From positions 11,601,001-11,661,000 of the forward strand of contig NC_092674.1 in assembly GCF_964355755.1 (NCBI RefSeq): a stretch of DNA of 60,000 bases, written 5' to 3'. This DNA is from Antedon mediterranea. Lineage: Eukaryota > Echinodermata > Crinoidea > Comatulida > Antedonidae. The position numbers were made by a program, and so were the translations under genes. Every line of letters begins with the position of its first letter. Position 1 is the first letter of the stretch. Shown one piece after another: positions 1-11,500 of the stretch. The notes below the pieces were generated by a model. The model saw only the letters and a list, made by a program, of their open reading frames with translations, made no database searches and was not told the origin of the DNA.

Positions 1-1286
1 GATTGATGTAGTGCAGCTGATTATTTTTGTTTGTTTCAATATACACTATACTAAACTTTAAAAAAATATTAAATTTTTAAAATCATGCCTAGATATAGAA
101 CAAATTAAAACAGAAATAATACAAATATAAAAGAATTGCTGTGATTTGATGGGCTTTATCTGTATCTTTTTGTAAATGAGTGAAAGTATTAATTCTTGTT
201 TAATGACATTTTGTGTCTTTAAAGTACTCAATGATCGATTTATAAATTATATTGTTGCTTGTAAATAGTTTTTAGTTTAGTAAATAGTATTTATATTTAT
301 TTTTGTGATGTTTCTTGGACCGCACCGAATATTGTGACATAGATTAAAAGGTGCATGGTCAACAAATACATAAATAACTTAAATTTATGTACATAATAAT
401 TATTTAAGTTATCAATTTAATTTATTTTATTTATTTCGAATACAGATTAAAGTTATATGAATTTATTTATTTTAAAAACAATTATATAAAACGAAACTGA
501 AATTAGGATATTGTTGGTATCTCATCATGATTTTCCAAAAGAATGCGTGAATGTTACAATGTGATATTATTTTAACCCCTTTGCGTTTTAATTAATTAGG
601 CTTAGTACTGGTATTCTTCTACAATGTTGGCAGTGTTTAACTAGGTAAGCCTAAATAAAACTGCTGCTTTACAAAAGAAAAATGGATAGTGCGCCCTCTA
701 TTGTACTTGTTTGCGTTGTTAGCCTTCCTACCATTTTTACGAATATTTTACTGAGATAAAACAGTTTCAGAAAAAATCATAGTTGGTTAATTTTTATCTT
801 GGCCTAAAGTATAAAAATTAAAATATGTTGATCACACAAAAATCAAAAAATATCTAACTAATTTTATAGATTTCCCTTTAAGCTATCGTATTTCCCAAAT
901 TCAGAAAAGCGGTCTCCGTAATTATTTACAACTGGGGTAAAGGCTCCAAACTTATAATTTACATCTTGTTTCACTTAGCTGGATGCAAATGATCAAATGA
1001 CATTTAGGTATTTTCAATTATTGTATTGATTAATTTAAGTTATCTTATCATATACCTATCATAATAACTTGCCGTTGCTGTTTGATATATCACAACGGTC
1101 ATCACGCAATGACGAATCCATCGCTTTTGATGAAAGAATAAAGGAGGAAAATCTATTAATTTACTGTATACTAATTATAGTAGTATACTATTAGTACTAT
1201 TGTTTTTATTTCATAATCAAATATGAAAAATGTTTAGTTTCAGTTTTTATTTTCCATTGTTTTTGTATTAAATTACGGTATGTAAT

Positions 1287-1362
1287 TTGTATGGACGCAC
1301 CATCTACGCATGTGTGCCACTGTTAAAAAAGTTGTGTTCCAAATAAATATTATTATTATTAT
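1287..1362 (+). repeat. LINE/SINE-like 3' tail ending in ATT repeats
   Basis: The segment has GTGTGCCACTG, then GTTCCAAATAAA, then a run of ATT repeats. The same order (GTGCCACTGAT or GTGCCACCGAT, an ATTCCAAATAAA box, then a simple A/T repeat) recurs at 28310-28385 and 35497-35560. Three dispersed copies with a shared 3' end and a simple-repeat tail suggest the 3' ends of one retroposon family. The family itself is not identified. Confidence 0.5.
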
Positions 1363-1762
1363 AAGACTGTTGACACAATTTGCCACGTTGTCGGGAGGTG
1401 TTTTTAAAATGGGTTTTGTTGTTTCGTATGGCAATGTTCAATATTTTATTCGTTTTGATTTTTTTTTGGTTCACAGTTTTTTAAAATAAAACAAGTAGGC
1501 CTATTGTATTGTAAAATAAAATGATTTATCAAATAAAATGATGAATGTGATTTAGATTTTGAAGCAGAAAACCCTGTGTGGGACTATTCTATCAACTCTG
1601 TCTCCAAGAAACTGAAATTAAAATTTCGTTATTGAATGAAATAAACAAATATTATGCATAAGCTAAAAAAATTAAGAACTATTATGATCACATTTTAGGG
1701 ATGTAGAATCTTTAAAACTTCATCTGACACACCAGCTGTATCATGTCTAGCGACAACAAATA

Positions 1763-1990
1763 TCACACGGTATCGCGTCTTCTGACAGCAAAGTGAATAC
1801 TGCGTAGCCTTTCCTGCGGAGGCAACCGTTCTTGACGTTGGTTTGTACTCCGGCTAGGGCTTTTCCCTAATTCTCTAGCAGTTACGTGGTAAATGGCCGT
1901 ATGGACATGTGCAATCAGAAATACCGGCGTGTACGAGAATTGGCTGCCACTTTCTAACTCCTGAAGAATACCATTTCTAGCCATCATCAT
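1763..1990 (-). CDS. Weak candidate ORF or exon, 75 residues, unrecognised
   Basis: An ATG-initiated frame of 75 codons with GC content clearly above its surroundings. It starts with three Met codons and has a basic C-terminal half with several Arg pairs. There is no convincing splice acceptor just upstream, no match to a family I recognise and no partner exon. It could be a single-exon small gene, an exon of an unseen gene, or chance. The plus strand of the same island also has a short frame starting ATGTCTAGCGAC at 1743. Confidence 0.2.
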   Translation of the reverse strand: MMMARNGILQELESGSQFSYTPVFLIAHVHTAIYHVTARELGKSPSRSTNQRQERLPPQERLRSIHFAVRRRDTV

Positions 1991-4900
1991 TTATTTTATT
2001 GCCATACATTAATATGCATTATTATCTAATTCAAGGTTTCAACAAACTTTTTTTTATAGATAGAAAATTCATGTTTTTTATATCATCAGTTTAAAAGGAA
2101 ACAATTAACGAATGATAATTAGTTCTAATGCGTTGCAATTAATTGTCAACTACACTGTGAACACCTTTACGAATATAGGAAATGTCAGACTTTATGCGTT
2201 TGATAGTACGCTATCACGCCGACATACTAATCATTTGAAACCTGTAAAGTAATTTAAAGAGTGTTACCTATATATCAAATGTGTTAAACTATGGGAATCA
2301 GGCGTTGACAAGCGCTGCAAGCCCTGGTTTGAATCATAATGGAAACCATCCTTCACTCAACACATGTCGTCCTTCAACAATCATGTTAAATCGGTCATAT
2401 TTAAACAAGTTATTTCCCATATTGCACACTGCGGCAAACCTACGAAATTAATTTGTATAAAATAGAATAAAGTAATGAATTATTCGATAGAAGCATAATT
2501 CAGAAGTTAGGCCTATATAGGTTATTTAAAATGATATTGTCTGTAAGAATTTGGTATATCCACAAGTGACACTCTCAAACAACCAATACAATCTTTCAAT
2601 AACTGGCTAGACTGATTTTTTCAGTACATAGCCTACACAACAAAAAAATAAATTGTCATTTCCATTGGAAACAATTGATGAGGACACTGATGACAGATGG
2701 AAGTCTCAAATTTTTTTTTATAATTGTCAAAGATTGTAATATTTAGAGATATCCACATAAATAAAGCAGTCTAGATCAAATAACATGTACATCAATTACT
2801 GTAGTTTAGTTAAGGAAAAAGAAAAATAGAATGCCGTGATGACCGAACGTTTGTTTATGAAGAAAAGTAAATAAATTACGTTGAATCATTCATATAGGCT
2901 TACTTTTTGTACACATATGAGTTGTCAAAATAATTCATGGTTGAATTATTAATAGTATACTGTATTATAACCAAGCAAGTTTACATCTAAACATGATTGA
3001 TCGATTGAATAAAGCACAAAACGAAATGTTGTAGAAATTGTGTGAACTTTATTAAAAAAATCGTAAATTCATAATGATTACCATAGCAACGTGTATAGTA
3101 CAGTGATTTTTACCAAAAATATTAATTATAAATATATACAGTGATTATTTAGAGTAATAATAATGATAAAAAATATGGACTATTAATTGAATTATACTGA
3201 CTGATAAATACATTGTTTCATTAGAGGTCTATACAATCAATGAAAAAGTGGAATATGTATACATTATAATATTGTAAGTATACAAATTAGCAGATAATGT
3301 TTAAATAATTATTGGCAAAGGCCGATTATTTCCTTCCTGTCGTATAATTGTCTTAGGCCTAAATCATTATTAATAATTAATGTATCTTCCAAAAAAAATA
3401 AAATCTTATCAAGTCTGTTATCTAGCCCGGCCTAATTTGTACCTCTTACCGGAACGAATCAAGATTATGACTCGGTTTTGATTTTTTTTATATAAAATGG
3501 ATAATCATGATTTTAATAATTAAAATCTACATCCGCAGTATGTTTTTGAGTCAGATGGTAATGTATTCAACATTTTATTTATAAGCTTATCCCAGCTTTC
3601 TTAACATACAACTAAAAACCATTTACATAGGCCAATCATCCGTTCTCTGCCTGGCCGTGGGTTTACATTAGTTCACTTTTCCATTGTTTCTATATGATAG
3701 GTTATTCTATTTGCCATTAAAAGCTAAAAAATAATTGAAATTGCATAGTAACAGGAAAGAGTTATTATAAACGGTAAAAATATCTTTCACATAATAGCCT
3801 ATTTAAATTTTTTTATTTATCAGCTACACTATATTTTTGATTGAATAACAATGATTTAACTAAATTGAATTACGGATTAAAATAATATAGAAAAAATTGG
3901 ATATTTTAAACTTTGACATTGAAGAAATTCCCCATGCTTTGATTGAAACAAATTATAAACGATTAGGTCTAACTGCCCTGAAATTTAATGGCAAGAATAG
4001 TCAACCGGAAGCACATTGTCACATGCATGGTTACTTAAACCATTCGTTATATTTTCATAAGCGAAATAAGTATCCTTTTGGCCGAAATTTAATAATTTTA
4101 TAAAAACTACAAAATCACACATGAAAAGTTTGATTCTATTCATATTTATTTTTCTTGGTGAGAAATATACGCTTTTTTACACACTTATACGGTACGGCAT
4201 TTAGTTTAGTATCTTGATTACAATACAAAAGAAATTAATTAAAAAAGTTTAAACATTAATTTACCATCGAAAGAGCAGAAACTCTTTGGCCTATAGATAA
4301 ATTATTTAAGATAATCCATGCCCTAGTGTGTTTTTCTATGAATTTAATAGGCTCAACGGAAAACCTTCGTACTGAGATAGGCCATTTGAATACATTTTTT
4401 TTCTCGCCTGAAGTTAACATTATAACAAAGAAAATAATTCATGTAAGGATGACTTTACAAAATTAAATATTATCATATTCTATTGAATTAATATCATGTT
4501 TAAATAAAATTCGTTTAAGATTTACCAGAAGTCTTTCCAACTGTGAACTTCAAAAGGTCTGCAGGTGGCGGCGTGCCATAGGCATTTAATGGTAGAATGT
4601 TCCTAGGGTGTAAATACTGCGCTTTATAATGTTACTATATCATAAAAACCCACTTCATCGTTACTTGTTTTTGTTTTTATATGTAGAAAGTGTGTTTTGT
4701 TGAGCAAAGTCAAGAACACCCAAAATATAAATAATGATTCCCGTGTAATTTGTTAATTTTTACAGTAGCTAAAAACAAATATTGAAATTCAAATTACCGC
4801 GTAGATACTGTAGGCCCCATACAAATAAAAACAAACATAAAACGAGAACGGTAAAAAATATAAAAATATACTCCTACAAGTGATCACCAGGTGAAGTGTA

Positions 4901-7504
4901 AAAAAAAAAAAAACTTGTTTTGTAGGCCTACTTTCCTATAAGCAATAATATGTTGAGGCCAAATTGGTATAAACAAACGTGTTCGTGTTCTCATGAACGA
5001 ATTTGGGGGAGTTACTAAGATGACGTAGATAGATATATTTTATTTCATTTAATTACTCTTTATTCGAAATTCAAAAGTTACTTAACAATCTAGATTAATT
5101 GCAGTTTAACAAAAAATCATTCCATTTTCTCTTGTGTTTCGATTCAGCTAGAACATTTTCGTTTATAGAACTCAATTTAAAAAGTGCACTTGCACTAAGT
5201 CTACAATATAAAATAAAGGACATTTTGATATGAAACACAAGGACTTCCTACATTTTGTTCACATTATGTACACCATCTACAGTCAATGACATGATTAAAC
5301 GTTTATCATAAAGAAGTATTGAAATATTCTACTTCCATGACAGGACGTGCACGCTGCACCTGCTTTTCTAATTAAACATTCAAAGAAAATTTGAGAAAAA
5401 CATTGTTTTTCTCTTTGCGGTTTCGTGCATTACATTGCAATGATGCTAACACATTTTAATCAACTTAATTGTTTGTAATCTACAATCGTCGATAATTATT
5501 TCTTTATTTAAGCTTATATATAATTATATGCATTTATTATTTTCTCCCTTATGTTTGTTTTATTACCTCGTATCTATCATGTTACACTTACCATATCATA
5601 TGTTTTAATATCGCATTAACCTTTACATTTTACCTTTTCATGTTTACTTTACACAGGTGACTTGATCTTATGTTCTTATGCCTTTTATTATTAATTTGAT
5701 ACGATTCTACGAAGAATTTTCAAAATTAAACTGCGCTCATGTTTGTTGTCCTTTACTTTTTTTACCTTATTAAACCAAGTTGAATTCAAGTCAAAAATTG
5801 TAATTTTTATTTTGAATGGCTGAAACTACCTATTCAAAGCATATAGCGTAAAATCAATTGTAATTTGTCCAAGTCAGCAACCTGTTGGATCGTTTTGGTA
5901 ATTAAGTTATTTACTGAAATTTAATGACTTATAAATATATATCAAGACGGTTAGGCCTATATGTAAATCACCCATCTTGATTTGCATTTAATGATATTAA
6001 AATAACACACTTAACACTTGACTTTTCCCGGCGTCGATATTAGTTAAAGTATTCCACAGCTGTTGAATGAGTCTTGACAAAACAACATATTGAAAACCCT
6101 TTACCACTGGAGTACCGGTACATATGATATAGACGGAACAATATAGACGTACAACCGATAGTATCGCCAGATTACCAGATTTACCAGATGTTTATATGTC
6201 CATCGATTATATCATAAAGATATTATAGTTCACTATAATATATTTACGATTAAGATATGGACGACAAGCTCATGTGATTATCTCCCCTGCAACTATGCCT
6301 ATATAAGCCCACTGTTAAGGGTATTTAACTAAGTATACGTATCAAATATTGAATAAGAAATTTAGCTATGGGCAATGCAAACACTGTGAACCATGAACCA
6401 CACACACTGTGACATGTTGGGCCTAACAATCGGCCCGCTGCTTAGTAAGCCGGGCTATGGGTGCCCTAAAGTTACCAATTGTCGTCGTAATGACACCAAT
6501 GGTGTTACACAACGCCAAACCAGCAGGCCTATTTATATGGGCTTTAATTTTGAATAGAAAGACAATTTAACTAATGTAAAACAACAGTTAATCAGTCATT
6601 CTACCTTAGGTACTGCTTGGCGAATGAAAGTCGCATGTATCAACCCAGAGACATCTCTATAATAAGCATTGGCAATTTAATCTCTCCAGCCTACAACCAG
6701 TATCGGTGCCATTTTAAAAATGAATATTCTTATGCATCAGTCTTTGTTTTCTTTGTGTTTATTGGGGAAAATATGGTTATATAGGATTATATATTATTCG
6801 TTGAGTAGAAAACGTGAAGGCCTAGGCCTATATTTGGAGTTCCATGTTCGACCGATACCGTACGACACGGTATCACCGACAGTGTTTACGGAAAGCGGTC
6901 AGCTGATTTTTCATTGACATAGGCCTATAATTAATTTGTTGTTAAACTTCTTACAATACCAATTTGTATATTGTCTGAAACGATATTTATCAAAGTTGTA
7001 TTATTCAATATTTAATGTAGGCCTAATGTTTGAATTACTTTTTAAAATGTATAACAATATGGTACCGGTATTGATTAGTAGTACTAATACAATTAATATT
7101 AATATAATGTTGTAAATATAAGTATGATTTCAATAATGATGATATTTAAGTATATTCTGTATGTTTGATCATGTTGTGAACTGTAATAATATCTTTTGGT
7201 TTGATGTACCGTAGTAATTATGTGAATTACAATAATGCAATATACTTTAGGTATAATATTTATTAAGTAGGCCTATGTAGCCTGTATGTCGAGGAAACGA
7301 CTTTTCATTTGTTTTGAAAAAAAGTTAATTTCAATTAGGCCTAAGTTAGATTCCATTATACAACTATGGATAACAAACTTTATTTCATGTTAGTTTTATT
7401 TTTATTCAAAAAATTAAAAAATCATATCTTTCTTATTTCTTGACATGTACCTATTTTTTCCACACTTCCTCCTTTTTAAAATTTATTTATACATTTCATT
7501 TTTT

Positions 7505-7564
7505 TTATTTACCGTATTTATTTATTTATTTATTTATTTATTATTTTTCTTATTTATTTATTAA
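7505..7564. repeat. TTTA microsatellite
   Basis: Repeated TTTA units, slightly interrupted. The open frame across it on the plus strand is low-complexity and not a gene. Confidence 0.85.
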
Positions 7565-8406
7565 GGCTCGTCCACCTCAAGATGTTTGTCTTCATCTTTC
7601 CGGGCATCTACCTACATTCTCTGACCCGTTATCATTATATTATTTGCATTCTTACCTTTTTTTGTGTCAGAGTTTGTAAATAAATGTTATGAAATGAAAA
7701 ATTGTTTAATGTTCTTGTATAGGCCTAGGCCAATAAGGTTTATTTAACTTATGACAAAATACAGTTTAAATATATCGTAATTATACAGATAGTTAATCTA
7801 TTTTAAGATACCTTCGGGACTCAACCCACTGAAAAGTATCCTCTTAAACATAGGGATTGTCCGTAGTGTTAAAAAACATATATACTTTGTTACAGTTGAA
7901 CTGAGACCTAGCGTTAAAACATATAATCATCCTTTTTGTTACAGTTTCACTGGGAATTATCCCTTTAGAAGTTGGCTGTAACACTAAAACACTATTGCGT
8001 CTCGTTCGTTTTATGCGAAAGTGTCCTCTTGATAATAATAGTGTCAACTAAAACCGTATGGTTACTACTGATGACAGACCAGAATGAGAAATTGATTTTA
8101 ACCCCATACTCTGTTAATGTTTCTAAATGACATTCACATATTCAGTTGCAAATTGCAGAAATTCTCACTGCCAAAGTCTATTTTTTACTAATTAATTAAT
8201 AGAATAACTTGTTGCACGTTTTTAATTAAGGAATTTGCTTTGTTTAATATGAGTTGACCACGATTCGATTTTTTTACCCAGTGTGACACTAATTAGTAAT
8301 AAAATACATTTGCACTTTTGAAAAGTCAAGTTTCTCTACCTGACTGTTTTCCGTATTTTTAGACCTATTAATGACTTTCTAAAATGCATTATTTCTTTGT
8401 GAAAAC

Positions 8407-8563
8407 CTAGAATTCGACATAATTTACGAGTTTAGGGGGATTCGCTTTAGGCCCAGGACCTCCATCTAATACGCCGTCGAAGGCTAGCCCAAACGGACTT
8501 ATTGTCCGCGTAAGAAATCCAGCTGAGTCGCTAAGCTTAAGGCTTACTTGGGCCTGTTTAAAT
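8407..8563 (-). CDS. Exon 4 (terminal) of the unrecognised 181-residue gene
   Basis: Starts after a pyrimidine-rich acceptor ending TTTAATAG and stays open for 51 codons to TAG at 8407-8409. It encodes residues 131-181 and completes Arg130. It is much GC-richer than the flanking AT-rich DNA. Confidence 0.7.
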
Positions 8564-11500
8564 CTATTAAAAAATGTAAGAAAGAGATAACGAATTAAGA
8601 CAATTAATCTTTGGGAGGTATCATATTAAGTCAGAAATGATTGGTAACACAGGTAAACGGCATTACACCTGTACTTGAAGTTTGAAGTAACTTCTCGTAT
8701 TGTGGTTCTCATCCATTGTGATTGTTCTGAAATAACATTAACTGCAGCCTGAAAATATTGCTGGCGGCCACGTCTGCGTAAAACATGGTGTGTCAAACTT
8801 TCTCCAAGGTGCAATATCCGTGAGATTCCACTATGGCATTGATGAATACAATCTGCCTTAAAAACAATAATTTAATTGTATAAATAACTAACTATTTGTT
8901 CGTGGAGATACATAATTATGCATGCAATAAAATCAGTTTACTAAATATCAGTTCAAATATCTATCCACGTAAGCCCGATAAATAATACATTTCCTAAATC
9001 CTTAAAATAGAAATAAATATTTTACTTCTGTCAAGCACCCAATATTCTCTCCGGGAAACAGCCATGTAGTTTCTTTTCCACGGACTGCAAACTTTCGCTC
9101 TCAATACTGGTTATGTCTCGGTTTAAATTCAATCTCATCATGTGTAGGCCATAGTTTTCAAGAAGTTGTTTTCGTCTGTGTACAATGGAAAATATTTAAT
9201 AACATTAGGGTTAAATGTTGTTGTTTATAGAATCAGAACACGAACTAGTGTTGTATTAGTTAATCATTTCAATTATTAACAAAACATCTGTTGTGTATTC
9301 AGAAATTAAAGAAAAAGTAAATAAATAAACTGTTTTATTACTTTTCATAAGAATAAGTTGGACTTCTATTTGTTCAGACGATATTCAAATGTTGTGGGTT
9401 CGAGTCCCACCGGAGATATATTTTTTTTTCCTGCCTAAGAGTTGGCCTATTTTTTAAAGTATTTGCATTATGATAAAAAAAACTATTAATGATGAAATAT
9501 GGTAATACCAAACAATAATTGTCGTGTACGGTAGTTGTCTCCGAGGCGCAATGGATAGCGCGTTGGACTTCTATTGTTCAGACGATATTCAAAGGTTGTG
9601 GGTTCGAGTCCTTCCGGAGATGTACACTTCTAAAAATTCCTTCCTAGAGTTAGCCTATTTTCTTAATTATTAATCCTGCTTTATGCTAAAAACAATTAGT
9701 CATGAAATATGGTTGTACCAAACAATACTTATCGTGTAGTTGTCTCCGTGGCGCAATGGATAGCGCGTTGGACTTCTATTGTTAAGACGACATTCAAAGG
9801 TTGTGGGTTCGAGTCCCACCGGAGATGTACACTTTTTTTTAAATTCTGCCTAAGAGATGGCCTAATTTTTTAATTATTTCCATTATGCTAAAAAACAATT
9901 ATTAATGAAATATGGTAATACCAAACAATATTCATCCTGTAGTTGTCTCCGTGGCGCAATGGATAGCGCGTTGGACCTCTGTGTGTTCAGACGATATTCA
10001 AAGGTTGTGGGTTAGAATCCAACAGGAGATGTATACTTTTTTAATTCCTGCAAAAGAGTTAGAATAATTTTTAATTATTAATCCTGATTTATGCTAAAAA
10101 CAATTAGTGAGGAAATATAGTTATACCAAACAATAATTATCGTGTAGTTGTCTCCGTGGCGCAATGGATAGCGCGTTGGACTTCTATTGTTCAGATGACA
10201 TTCAAAGGTTGTGGGTTCGAGTCCCACCGGAGATGTACATTTTTTTTTAATTCTGCCTAAGAGATGGCCTAATTTTTAATTATTTGCTTTATGCTAAAAA
10301 AACAATATTAATGATGAAATATGGTAATACCAAACAATATTCACCATGTAGTTGTCTCCGTGGCACAATGGATAGCGCGTTGGACTTCTATGAGTTCAGA
10401 CGATATTCAAAGGTTGTGGGTTCGAATCCAGCTGGAGATGTATACTTTTTTAATTCCTGCGTAAAAGTTGAAATAATTTTTAATTATTAATCCTGATTTA
10501 TGCTAAAAACAATTAGTCATGAAATATAGTTATACCAAACAATTATTATTGTGTAGTTGTCTCCGTGGCGCAATGGATAGCGCGTTGGACTTCTATGTGT
10601 TCAGACGATATTCAAAGGTTGTGGGTTCGAATCCCACCGGAGATGTATACTTTTTTAATTCCTGCCTAAGAGTTGGAATAATTTTTAATTATTAATCCTG
10701 ATTTATGCTAAAAACAATTAGTCATGAAATATAGTTATACCAAACAATTATTATCGTGTAGTTGTCTCCGTGGCGCAATGGATAGCGCGTTGGACTTCTA
10801 TGTGTTCAGACGATATTCAAAGGTTGTTGGTTCGAGTCCCATCGGAGATGTATACTTTTTTAATTCCTGCCTAAGAGTTGGAATAATTTTTAATTATTAA
10901 TCCTGATTTATGCTGAAAACAATTAGTCATGAAATATAGTTATACCAAACAATTATTATCGTGTATTTGTCTCCGTGGCGCAATGGATAGCGCGTTGGAC
11001 TTCTATGTGTTCAGACGATATTCAAAGGTTGTGGGTTCGAGTCCCATCGGAGATGTAGCCTACACTTTTTAAAAATTCCTGCCTAAGAGTAAGCCTAATT
11101 TTTTAATATTATGCTAAAAAACAATTATTGATGAAATATGGTAATACCAAACAATATTCATCGTGTAGTTGTCTCTGTGGAGCAATGGATAGCGCGTTGG
11201 ACTTCTATGAGGACATTCAAAGGTTGTGGGTTCGAAACCCACCGGAGATGTATACTTTTTTAATTCCTGCCAAAGAGTTGGAATAATTTTTAATTATTAA
11301 TCCAGATTTATGCTAAAAACAATTAGTGAGGAAATGTGGTTATACCAAACAATAATTAGCGTGTAGTTGTCTCCGTGGCGCAATGGATAGCGCGTTGGAC
11401 TTCTATTGTTCAGACGACATTCAAAGGTTGTGGGTTCGAATCCCACCTGAGATGTATAATTTTTTAATTCTTGCCAAAGAGTTGGAATAATTTTTAATTA

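Larger units (their letters stand above)
1..8406. other. AT-rich non-coding region, left flank
   Basis: I see no supportable coding gene here apart from a weak candidate near 1.76-1.99 kb. The stretch is very AT-rich, with scattered TAGGCCTA palindromes, a LINE-like 3' tail near 1.3 kb and a TTTA microsatellite near 7.5 kb. A short GC-richer patch lies at about 6420-6530, with no feature I can name. Confidence 0.6.

Noticed and set aside
7844-8047. Minus-strand 67-codon frame next to the 181-residue gene
   Set aside because: It lies beyond that gene's stop codon and has repeat-like sequence, with no splice sites that would include it.
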